Assembly: GCA_041399155.1 (NCBI GenBank)
Contig: JAWKTI010000006.1
Coordinates: 62,001-126,000 of the forward strand
Direction: 5' to 3'
Length of the DNA stretch: 64,000 nucleotides
Origin: Zavarzinella sp.
Lineage (GTDB): Bacteria > Planctomycetota > Planctomycetia > Gemmatales > Gemmataceae
Positions 55,864 through 62,538 of the stretch are shown here, in pieces. The notes under the pieces were generated by a model that was not told the DNA's origin, searched no databases, and was given only the letters and a program-made list of their open reading frames with translations. Every line of letters begins with the position of its first letter. Position 1 is the first letter of the stretch. The translations under genes were made by a program, and so were the position numbers.

Positions 55864-56729
55864 TTAACGTTCCGTAGAATGAAAATTTTATTGTTTGGCC
55901 GCCAGGTGGAAGTGCTGGATCGAAGATTTTGCCATTGCTACCAATATTGCGTCGCTGAATATCATTAAATGGAGTTCTCATGCGAATGGTACTTTTTGCC
56001 CAGATACTCCACACTTCACTATTAGTTCCTTGGAATTTTCCAACATCTTGTGTAATAAGTTGTTTTCCGTTGTAGGAGTATTGCATCCATCGGCCCAAGA
56101 GGATTCAATGCAGATGCAGAACGGTTAAGCGATAATTGCCCATATATTCGCATTGCCCAACTTGCATTCGGATTCACTTCCTTAATAAACTTACCATTTT
56201 CATATCTAATTCTAGTACCGTCAGGTCTATTATGCCAATTGCCATCTATATATTTTGCATTATGCGCCCAGTCGCTGAAGCCCCAGGTGGGGTCGCCGAC
56301 GAAGTAGGTGTGGTAGTCGCTGATGCAGAAGTTGTAAACCGTTTCGACTTCGCCACTGTCGGCCACGCCTTCGAGAGGCAGATACTGATCCTCCGACTGG
56401 AGCAGGTCGCCGGGCTGCAGTAACTTCGCGGGCACCCACCCCTGATCTTTCACATAAAACGGATGCTCCGCCGTGGTGCGGATGATCTGACCACGCATGT
56501 GCACGTTGACAATCGGCGCCAGTCTGACGAAGACTTCTTCACTCGCTTTTGCTTAAATGCTACCTTTCGGATCGTGTTCGTCTTGCGAAAGCTGCAGATC
56601 GCCAAGAGCAATCACATCCGCTCTCATGCTGCCAGTAGGCGTCCGCAAAGGCGTATCGCCCGCGAAGCAGGTGTTCGCACACGCGGCGTTCAGCGAGTCG
56701 CCTACTGATTCGCAAGTAAGTAAAACCAT
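55814..56729 (-). pseudogene. Broken HINT-toxin cassette 5 with the catalytic Cys retained
   Basis: An ATG at 56729 leads into GDSLNAACANTCFAGDTPLR, the start of a pretoxin HINT domain with its Cys nucleophile. It continues RADVIALGDLQLSQDEHDPKGS and meets an in-frame TAA at 56555-56553. The same frame resumes with EEVFVRLAPIVNVHMRGQII, TTAEHPFYVKDQGWVPAKLL and FVGDPTWGFSDWAHN. The toxin tip starts AKYIDGNWHNRPDGTRIRYE and shifts frame near 56100 into QYSYNGKQLITQDVGKFQG, ending in a hydrophobic segment (GTLIVGSSLLAYELW). Two lesions thus block it. The toxin type is not recognised. Confidence 0.75.
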
Positions 56730-56897
56730 TCAACTCAATCTTGCGGAACTGCAATAACTTCAGAAAAATCGCTATAAATAAGCAATTATTATTCATTCGA
56801 CACCTGTTCACTAATGGCTTAACTTACCTGCGAATCAGTAGGGCGGTGGTGCAAATTGCCAAAGAACATTTTTTAATTTGATTGCAAGAATTCCAAC

Positions 56898-56923
56898 TAA
56901 ACCAAAATCAGATTGAAAATCGG
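56898..56923. repeat. IS630 terminal inverted repeat, left
   Basis: The 26-bp left end, identical to the reverse complement of 58085-58110. The 5' TA is part of the target duplication. Confidence 0.92.
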
Positions 56924-57960
56924 AGTTTTTCCGCTTGAGGATCGACTTCAAATCTTGGCCACAGTCTTTTAATTATTTCATCCGGAGTTTCATTCAATGT
57001 ATCGATGAATCCTTTGCAAGCGTCGAACAAGTCACGCAAGGTTGCAAAACAACAATGTTGCGTGACCTCTTCACGCATCCATTTCCATAACCCTTCAATG
57101 GGATTGAAATCGGGACTATAACTGGGCAAAACTACTATTTCGATGTCCAACTCGCTGGCTTTGGTTCGAACGAACTTCGCCTTGTGCCAAGGTGCTCCAT
57201 CCCAAATTACCACAACACGTCGACCTTGTCTTTCTACCCAATCGTTCACTCGGTGCAAAAATTCAGCCGTGTTTTCCTTGTTGCATTTGCCTTCGTTCCA
57301 GATCAAACATGCACCAGCACTGAAATTGTAAGCACCATACCAGTTGATGCGATCGGACAGCGGAGGGCAATCACTCACTCGCCAAGCCGATTCTCCCTTG
57401 CGCCACCAAGTATAGCCCAAGTCCATATCACGATGAAAATGGGATTCATCAATATAAATGATCACGATATCGCCGCGACACATTTGCTGGTACATATCCG
57501 CGAACTGTTTCAGGTATTCGGCCCGCTTTTCAGGGTCCCCTTTGCCGAACAGTTTCTTGCATTTCTTCCAGCTCAATCCCGCTAATTGCAGGATCCGCCG
57601 CACGGTATTCCGAGATACATACCGCTGGAATTGACAACCGATCCAGTTGCACAACTTCCTGATCGTCCATCCGTGGCCTGGCAATTGGTGATCTACCGGA
57701 TCGCTTTTCAGAACGGCATCAACGATCTGCTCTATCTGCGACTGGACAAAAGGGGGACACGGCCGCCAGTACGCCGATAAATCAAGGCGTCAGGTCCATG
57801 GTTGTTATATTTATGAACCCAGTTCAACAACACATCGTCGCAACGTCCAATTTCTGCGGCATAAGCAGTTGCGTTAGTGTGACCAAGAGCAATTTGGTAC
57901 AAAGCCATAAACCGCTCCCGAGTACGAGGATGCTCGGATTCAGAGCCAGGCGACGCAAAT
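56908..57960 (-). CDS. IS630-family transposase, two frames joined by a -1 shift
   Basis: The N-terminal frame (57960-57732) encodes the helix-turn-helix part: EHPRTRERFMALYQIALGHT, TAYAAEIGRCDDVLLNWVHK and GPDALIYRRTGGR. The C-terminal frame (to 56908) encodes PGHGWTIRKLCNWIGCQFQR and the DDE domain: IIYIDESHFHRD, VVIWDGAPWHKAK and PSYSPDFNPIEGLWKWMR. A run of C then T at 57748-57756 lies in the overlap and would allow a -1 shift that joins GGRVPP to FVQSQIEQIVDAVLK, as used by many IS630 elements. No good start codon precedes the first frame, so the copy may be defective. Confidence 0.85.
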
Positions 57961-58084
57961 CATCGGTGGTTTGATCTCCATTTAGTAGTGTTCGGTCGGA
58001 TCATCCTTGATCTCCAAAGGTTGGTCGACTTGCCTAGGTTGAACATTCTGACCAGCTTAACATAACTCACCAAATCTGTAAACA

Positions 58085-58110
58085 CCGATTTTCAATCTGA
58101 TTTTGGTTTA
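58085..58110. repeat. IS630 terminal inverted repeat, right
   Basis: The 26-bp right end, the exact inverse of 56898-56923, finishing in the TA target copy. Confidence 0.92.
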
Positions 58111-58172
58111 ATGGACAATCTATAGTTATTCTCGAATGCAGTAAGCCTGTTAATTTGTATCATTTTCAATTG

Positions 58173-58667
58173 CTACTCAATTCCAGATCGAGCCTCAATT
58201 TGATGCTTTGATCTCATAGCAAGGTCAGAATTCATGCGACCTTCGTGGTCTACTCCTTTATCATTTTTTGCAGCAAACTCTAAAATGCTTATACACTCAA
58301 TGTCACCAACTCGCCCTAACGCAAGCAATGCCCATGAGCGTACAAGCTCTTCTAAATCATTGATTGCAAGTAATCCAAGCAAATTACTAGCTGGAGTATA
58401 CGATAATCGATATATCCAGTCTATAGCAGTAATTCTTACGGCTGCGTCGGAATCATTTAAGCTATATAGTAATACGGCAGCAGCTTCGTGAGGGAAAATA
58501 TCACAAATTCCCTCTATAGCGTTGCAGCGGACAACAGCCATGGAATTCGATAGCAGCGAATACAGCGATCTAATACCATGTGATTTTGAAAGCTTTCGAA
58601 TTTCATTGTATGCGCGTTGAACATCGCGTTGGTTATCTGATTGGAGTAAAGCTGCTAGATCGCTCAT
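58173..58667 (-). CDS. HEAT-repeat protein, putative immunity for the deaminase cassette
   Basis: A 164-residue helical protein of tandem HEAT-like units: DNQRDVQRAYNEIRKLSKSH, SNSMAVVRCNAIEGICDIF, LNDSDAAVRITAIDWIYRL and INDLEELVRSWALLALGRVG. The D/S-x-x-V-R-x-x-A spacing is regular at about 32 residues. The ATG at 58667 lies 15 bp after the stop of the deaminase toxin cassette, which is the immunity position. HEAT/ARM proteins are not the best-known immunity type, so the role is inference from order and spacing. The gene appears intact and is low in GC. Confidence 0.6.
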   Translation of the reverse strand: MSDLAALLQSDNQRDVQRAYNEIRKLSKSHGIRSLYSLLSNSMAVVRCNAIEGICDIFPHEAAAVLLYSLNDSDAAVRITAIDWIYRLSYTPASNLLGLLAINDLEELVRSWALLALGRVGDIECISILEFAAKNDKGVDHEGRMNSDLAMRSKHQIEARSGIE

Positions 58668-58682
58668 AATTAACTACTAAAT

Positions 58683-59606
58683 TTAGTCTGGCCAATATAG
58701 GTTAAAATAACCACGAATTAGAAAATAATTCATACAATTTTGGCATGGTCCATCAGGATGTGAGATCCCGATTGCTTGTATTTGAGGATACTTCATGTGC
58801 AATGCTTCTTCAGCATGTATTTTTCCATAAGTGTGTGTGGCTTTCCCTCCTGCGAACGCCACTTTGTTTATAAAATCATTTACTTCTTTCTGTGAAAACT
58901 GAAATTGCCCTTTTCCAATATTAGCGTATAATGAAACAACTTCGATGCCATCTACTTCAGATACTGCTACTGTCGCTCCATATCTTTTAACTTTAGGCAA
59001 TTCACTCCACCAATACTGCGCACGCGCACGATAATGTTCACCTTGTGACTTAGTTGATTTATCTGCTCTTGGATCGCAACTATTGTGGGCCCAGGCGCTC
59101 CAGCCCCACTCATCACAGCCCACAAAGTAGGTATGATACTCTGCGATTCTCAGATTATAAACGGTTTCCCATTCATCTGTCACTTCAATTTCACTAACTT
59201 CGAGCCATTGTCCGTCGTGCGAAAGCAATCGATCGCCACTGTTCACCTCTTGAGCATTTACCCAGCCTTTGTTCTCGACATAGAAAGGATGCTCGCCCGT
59301 CGTGCGGATGATCTGACCACGCACGTGCTCGTTGAGAATCGGTGCCAGCTTGACGAAGACTTCCTCAACTGCCCTGGCTTCCACTGGCCCGGTAACGTTG
59401 AACTCATCGCGAGACAATACCAGGTTGCTGCCGACGAAATCCTCGATGTAGATAGGCAGGCTGCCAGAGAATAGCGGCAGGCCCGAATCGAGTCGGTCGT
59501 TGATCCAGGCGATCAGGTCGTCAGAGAGATCCTTCTTGCTTACAAGCAGTGGGGGAATTAGAATGAAATGATGCGGACGGGACGTCCTCGCTCCCTGGTA
59601 AGGCAA
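58683..59606 (-). CDS. HINT-deaminase toxin cassette 6 (orphan, no ATG start)
   Basis: The 307-codon frame holds most of a HINT domain (NLVLSRDEFNVTGPVEARAV, IIRTTGEHPFYVENKGWVNA, NLRIAEYHTYFVGCDEWGWS, then the WAHNS cleavage end) and a toxin tip of about 130 residues. The tip has KIHAEEALHMKYPQIQ and HPDGPCQNCMNYF, the HAE and PCxxC zinc motifs of the cytidine-deaminase fold, in the order used by bacterial deaminase toxins. The start of the HINT domain with its Cys is missing. The frame begins only with TTG, inside repeat-like sequence (QGARTSRPHH), and has no ATG before the tip. A HEAT-repeat gene follows at 58667. Confidence 0.75.
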   Translation of the reverse strand: MPYQGARTSRPHHFILIPPLLVSKKDLSDDLIAWINDRLDSGLPLFSGSLPIYIEDFVGSNLVLSRDEFNVTGPVEARAVEEVFVKLAPILNEHVRGQIIRTTGEHPFYVENKGWVNAQEVNSGDRLLSHDGQWLEVSEIEVTDEWETVYNLRIAEYHTYFVGCDEWGWSAWAHNSCDPRADKSTKSQGEHYRARAQYWWSELPKVKRYGATVAVSEVDGIEVVSLYANIGKGQFQFSQKEVNDFINKVAFAGGKATHTYGKIHAEEALHMKYPQIQAIGISHPDGPCQNCMNYFLIRGYFNLYWPD

Positions 59607-59634
59607 ACGGTTGGAATGCCAATTCCAGTCTTCG

Positions 59635-59725
59635 TTCTGGATTCCCGCCTTCGCGGGAATGACGGTTGTGGGTACAACCTTCTCAAGACAACCGCGGCTA
59701 ATGCCGTCGGCTCACAAGACAAGTC
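59635..59725 (+). repeat. Dispersed repeat with hairpin, copy B
   Basis: ATTCCCGCCTTCGCGGGAAT at 59641-59660 plus the downstream CCGTCGGCTCACAAGAC block matches the unit at 3060-3150. It lies just upstream of the deaminase cassette on the opposite strand sense. Confidence 0.7.
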
Positions 59726-59756
59726 TTGGATAACCAATTCAATTCTTTCTCACTTA

Positions 59757-59776
59757 ATTCCCGCCTACGCGGGAAT
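59757..59776 (+). repeat. Dispersed hairpin repeat, copy C (core only)
   Basis: ATTCCCGCCTACGCGGGAAT followed by TACGGTTTT. Only the hairpin core is shared; the longer block downstream is absent. It lies 97 bp after the end of the core of copy B. Confidence 0.65.
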
Positions 59777-60451
59777 TACGGTTTTCAGGTAGGCATCAGT
59801 TAACATGTTGTTCTTCGAGTTTACCGCCATGGTTTTTCCCGCTTTCAGTTCGGGATGCCAAACTTCGGTTTTCAGGAAAAACCTTCCCGTGGTGAAAGTT
59901 CCAGTCGGTCCAAATGAATTGGTGGCACTTCATACCACAGGGCATTACTTGTGTCGTTTTTCGAGTTGTCAAAGATCCAGTTAATAGCATGGAATTATTT
60001 CCACGCATATATAATATATCCTCGAGCTGTTTCTTTTGAGCAATTTTTTTCTCGCCAGGATGCTTTTTCGCAAAATTGTCAGCCGCAAGTGCTTATTTGG
60101 ACGCAACTTACGTTGAATCAAACTTTTTTGTGAATTTTTGCAAAATTGATATCAGTGGATCCTCCCAACCTGCCAAAAAGCCCCCACTGCGGGGTCATTT
60201 TTACCATGTGGGAGATTTTTTCTGCTCCGAACTGGCCACCATCGGTGCGGGCAGTAGAATCATATGTTCTGGTAATTTCTACCGGAATACTTTCGTGCAG
60301 AAAGTGTTTTCTCGCGGATCCGGTTCGATGGTCGTATGAGTTAGCCCTCAACCATCAATTTGGCGCGAATGGCTGGCAGTTTTCGGGTCTGTACCCACTT
60401 GTGGGGCGATGATCTGGAAATGTTGCACTGTACTTCAGGAAGGGCATTGGG
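59777..60451. other. Gap upstream of rpmI; right island repeat and leader
   Basis: No gene is seen in these 675 bp. The right copy of the island repeat covers 59964-60153. The remaining 300 bp before rpmI must hold its promoter or untranslated leader. I looked for an infC end, which often precedes rpmI, and did not find it. No clear L20 or L35 leader structure could be assigned by eye. Confidence 0.5.
59964..60153. repeat. Direct repeat flanking the second toxin island, right copy
   Basis: The partner of 55232-55423, 190 bp long. It contains the TATATAATATATCCTCGAG segment and ends at AAAATTGATATCA. Sequence beyond it continues toward rpmI and differs fully from the left copy's flank. Confidence 0.88.
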
Positions 60452-60652
60452 ATGGCAAAGCACAACAAAACGAACCGCAGCATGAAAAAGCGGTTCAAAA
60501 TCACCGCGACGGGCAAGCTGAAATACTCCCACACGAAGCGTCGGCACTTATTGGCCGGTCGGACTTCAAAGAGTAAGCGTCAGGCACGCCGACCCGGGAT
60601 TACCTCGGGCCCCACGGCGAAAAAGTACATCACCATGATGGGTGGGCTGTAA
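60452..60652 (+). CDS. rpmI: 50S ribosomal protein L35 (bL35)
   Basis: A 66-residue basic protein, MAKHNKTNRSMKKRFKITAT, with KYSHTKRRHLLAGRTSKSKR and a C-terminal KKYITMMGGL. Size and pattern are those of bL35, a structural protein of the large subunit. rplT follows after 52 bp, the conserved order. A GGAAGGG-like ribosome site precedes the ATG. infC, often the first gene of this operon, is not upstream here; the toxin island ends about 300 bp before. Confidence 0.96.
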   Translation: MAKHNKTNRSMKKRFKITATGKLKYSHTKRRHLLAGRTSKSKRQARRPGITSGPTAKKYITMMGGL

Positions 60653-60704
60653 TTTTAACCTTCTGACGATTATTTAATTATTTACTTTTTGGGAGATATC
60701 TGCC

Positions 60705-61073
60705 ATGCGAGCACGCAGTGGAAAAACGGTTTTAAGAAAAAGAGCACGTACCAGAAAGCTGACCAAAGGCTTTCGTCTCAGTCGGCATAATTTGTACAAA
60801 CAGGCACTGGTCACCCTGATTCGTGGCCGGAAGTACGCATTTCGCGACCGCCGCGTCCGCAAACGGACATTCCGCCGATTGTGGATTGTGCGGATCAACG
60901 CCGCCTGTCGCATGCGGGGCATTCGTTACAGCGCCTTCATTGCCGGCCTGATCAATGCCCACTGTCAGTTGGACCGCAAATCGCTGTCGGAAGTGGCTAT
61001 TCACCACCCCGAAGCATTCGATCAACTGGTGGAGCTGGCAAAGAAAAACCTGCCCGCCGGTCTGACTGCTTAA
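60705..61073 (+). CDS. rplT: 50S ribosomal protein L20 (bL20)
   Basis: A 122-residue basic protein, MRARSGKTVLRKRARTRKLT, with KGFRLSRHNLYKQA, RKYAFRDRRVRKRTFRRLWI, NAACRMRGIRYSAFIAGL and SEVAIHHPEAFDQLV. This is bL20, needed for early assembly of the 50S subunit and in many bacteria a feedback repressor of its own operon. The N-terminus is slightly divergent from the common MARVKRG. Located 52 bp after rpmI. Confidence 0.97.
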   Translation: MRARSGKTVLRKRARTRKLTKGFRLSRHNLYKQALVTLIRGRKYAFRDRRVRKRTFRRLWIVRINAACRMRGIRYSAFIAGLINAHCQLDRKSLSEVAIHHPEAFDQLVELAKKNLPAGLTA

Positions 61074-61093
61074 GGTTCGTCAATTGTAAACGC

Positions 61094-61112
61094 CCCCACT
61101 GTTAACGTGGGG
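61094..61112 (+). terminator. Hairpin after rplT, possible terminator or riboswitch leader stem
   Basis: CCCCAC (61094-61099) pairs with GTGGGG (61107-61112) around TGTTAAC. It lies between the rplT stop and the riboswitch. No T-run follows, so it is not a standard intrinsic terminator. Confidence 0.35.
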
Positions 61113-61124
61113 TTGCCTGCCCAT

Positions 61125-61171
61125 GTCGGGACGACTCGACAGTTCTAATCTTCGGTAGGGACGACCCTTCC
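61125..61171 (+). promoter_or_regulatory. Guanidine-II (mini-ykkC) riboswitch
   Basis: Two short hairpins with the diagnostic ACGA loops are spaced by 13 nt. Hairpin 1 is GTCGGG-ACGA-CTCGAC (61125-61140). Hairpin 2 is GGTAGGG-ACGA-CCCTTCC (61154-61171). The loop-flanking GG-ACGR-CY pattern and the tandem layout are those of the guanidine-II class, where the two loops dock and bind guanidinium. The ribosome site (GAGAGG, 61180-61185) lies nine bases downstream, inside a small AACGC/GCGTT stem that ends at the start codon, so control of translation is likely. The gene behind is a Gdx-type exporter, the usual partner. Confidence 0.88.
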
Positions 61172-61191
61172 ACTAACGCGAGAGGTGCGTT

Positions 61192-61509
61192 ATGGCTTGG
61201 GGATATCTTTTTACAGCAGCACTTTTTGAAATTGGCTGGGCAATCGGCTTAAAATATAGCCAGGGTTTTACCAGATTCTGGCCCAGCGTGCTGACAATTG
61301 CAGCAATGATCATTAGTCTGGGACTGCTTGCTCGGGCGGTGCGAACCATTCCGGTAGGAACTGGTTACGCCATCTGGACTGGTGTGGGTGCTGTTGGTAC
61401 TGCCATTTTGGGAATCATCCTGTTTGCGGAACCACTGACAGTCTGGCGAATTGTTTGCCTGTTGTTGATCGTCGGCGGGGTGATCGGTCTCAAATTTGCT
61501 TCTCAGTAG
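61192..61509 (+). CDS. gdx: Guanidinium exporter, SMR family (Gdx/SugE)
   Basis: A 105-residue four-helix membrane protein of the small multidrug resistance family. The first helix holds the conserved Glu in LFTAALFEIGWAIGLKYSQG, and the run GLKYSxGFTRFWPS is typical of the SugE/Gdx branch and not of EmrE. Also visible are RTIPVGTGYAIWTGVGAVGT (GTGYAIW loop) and the last helix IVCLLLIVGGVIGLKF. It exchanges guanidinium for protons. A guanidine-II riboswitch directly upstream supports the function. Confidence 0.95.
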   Translation: MAWGYLFTAALFEIGWAIGLKYSQGFTRFWPSVLTIAAMIISLGLLARAVRTIPVGTGYAIWTGVGAVGTAILGIILFAEPLTVWRIVCLLLIVGGVIGLKFASQ

Positions 61510-61553
61510 ATTAACAAAGATTTCATTAGCTGTTACCCGGTTTGAAACGAACG

Positions 61554-62300
61554 ATGCATATTGCATTTTCACGCACCGACCATCGAAGCTGGCCAGTTCC
61601 AGAAGGCCGTTGGACCTGGCGGCAGAGCTGGAAGGATCTTCTTTTTGCCCACTGGCGGGTGCCTGCAGCCACTCTGCAGCCACTGGTTCCACCGGAACTG
61701 AAAGTTCAGGAATTCGATGGCAGCTCGTGGGTCGGCGTGGTGCCGTTTCGCATGTCCGGGGTAATGCGACGATTTCTGCCGAATCTTCCCTGGCTGTCCG
61801 CCTTTCCAGAACTGAACCTGCGGCTTTATGTCGAGCGGGACGGCAAGCCGGGTGTCTGGTTTCTCAGTCTGGATGCGGCAAATCGTGTGGCTGTGTGGGC
61901 AGCGAAACGCTTTTTTCACCTGCCTTACTTCTTTGCCAAGATAGCCTTCGAGAGGCAACCAACTCGGTATCAGTTCAGTTCCCAACGTCCGGACAATCCT
62001 GCAATATCGTTCCGGGCAGAATACGCACCCACGTCGGCTGTGTTCGAGGCCGCCCCGGGTTCGCTGGAAGCTTTTCTGACAGAACGTTACTGTCTCTACA
62101 CGAAAACACCCAGTGGGAAATTATTACGTGCGGATGTCCACCACGTGCCGTGGCCTCTCCAGCAGGCAACCGGTGAATTGGAAGCAACGAAACTGGTCGC
62201 ACCACACGGTTTCTCGCTGAACGGCCCACCATTGCTGCATTTTTCAACTGGCGTGGATGTAGTGATCTGGCCCATGGTACAGCTTTCGCAACAGATTTAG
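61554..62300 (+). CDS. DUF2071 (YqjF-like) protein
   Basis: A 248-residue protein of the DUF2071 family. Typical elements are QSWKDLLFAHWRVPAATLQPLVPPELKVQEFDG (about 22-54), SWVGVVPFRMSGV, LNLRLYVERDGKPGVWFLSLDAANRVAVWAA and FHLPYFFAKI. The pattern RTYV/RLYV-x5-GKPGVWFxSLDA is the family signature. The fold is related to acetoacetate decarboxylase, but function is unknown. I chose the ATG at 61554; a TTG four codons upstream is less likely. It follows the Gdx gene with a gap of 44 bp. Confidence 0.9.
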   Translation: MHIAFSRTDHRSWPVPEGRWTWRQSWKDLLFAHWRVPAATLQPLVPPELKVQEFDGSSWVGVVPFRMSGVMRRFLPNLPWLSAFPELNLRLYVERDGKPGVWFLSLDAANRVAVWAAKRFFHLPYFFAKIAFERQPTRYQFSSQRPDNPAISFRAEYAPTSAVFEAAPGSLEAFLTERYCLYTKTPSGKLLRADVHHVPWPLQQATGELEATKLVAPHGFSLNGPPLLHFSTGVDVVIWPMVQLSQQI

Positions 62301-62538
62301 AGAATCGAGAGCAAAGAATTAAAGAACTCCTCCTATTACGAACCAGGATGATTTGTGATGCAAGAAAACTTAAACGTGCGAACACTGGAGGTATTGCTTC
62401 AGGCACGAAGTGCCTACAGCAATAATTGGGCACCGAAATCTCGGCGATGAAGAACCAAAGATGCCTGTTTCAATGCAAAAGAATGGACCCCGTCAACTCA
62501 GCCTAGATTAATTTCTGGAAAGACGTTCAAAAATTGCT

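Larger units (their letters stand above)
56898..58110 (-). mobile_element. IS630-type insertion sequence
   Basis: The element is bounded by a 26-bp perfect inverted repeat: 56898-56923 begins TAAACCAAAATCAGATTG, and 58085-58110 is its exact reverse complement. The outermost bases at both ends are TA, the duplicated target typical of IS630/Tc1-mariner elements. The 1213-bp unit holds one transposase gene in two overlapping frames. It sits between cassette 5 and the deaminase cassette, on the same strand as both. Confidence 0.92.

Noticed and set aside
59796..60008. Minus-strand frame of 70 codons left of rpmI
   Set aside because: It straddles the border of the island repeat, so its two halves have different origins. 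No family pattern seen.
60118..60351. Minus-strand frame upstream of rpmI as a gene
   Set aside because: It has no ribosome site, crosses the edge of the direct repeat and shows no domain pattern.
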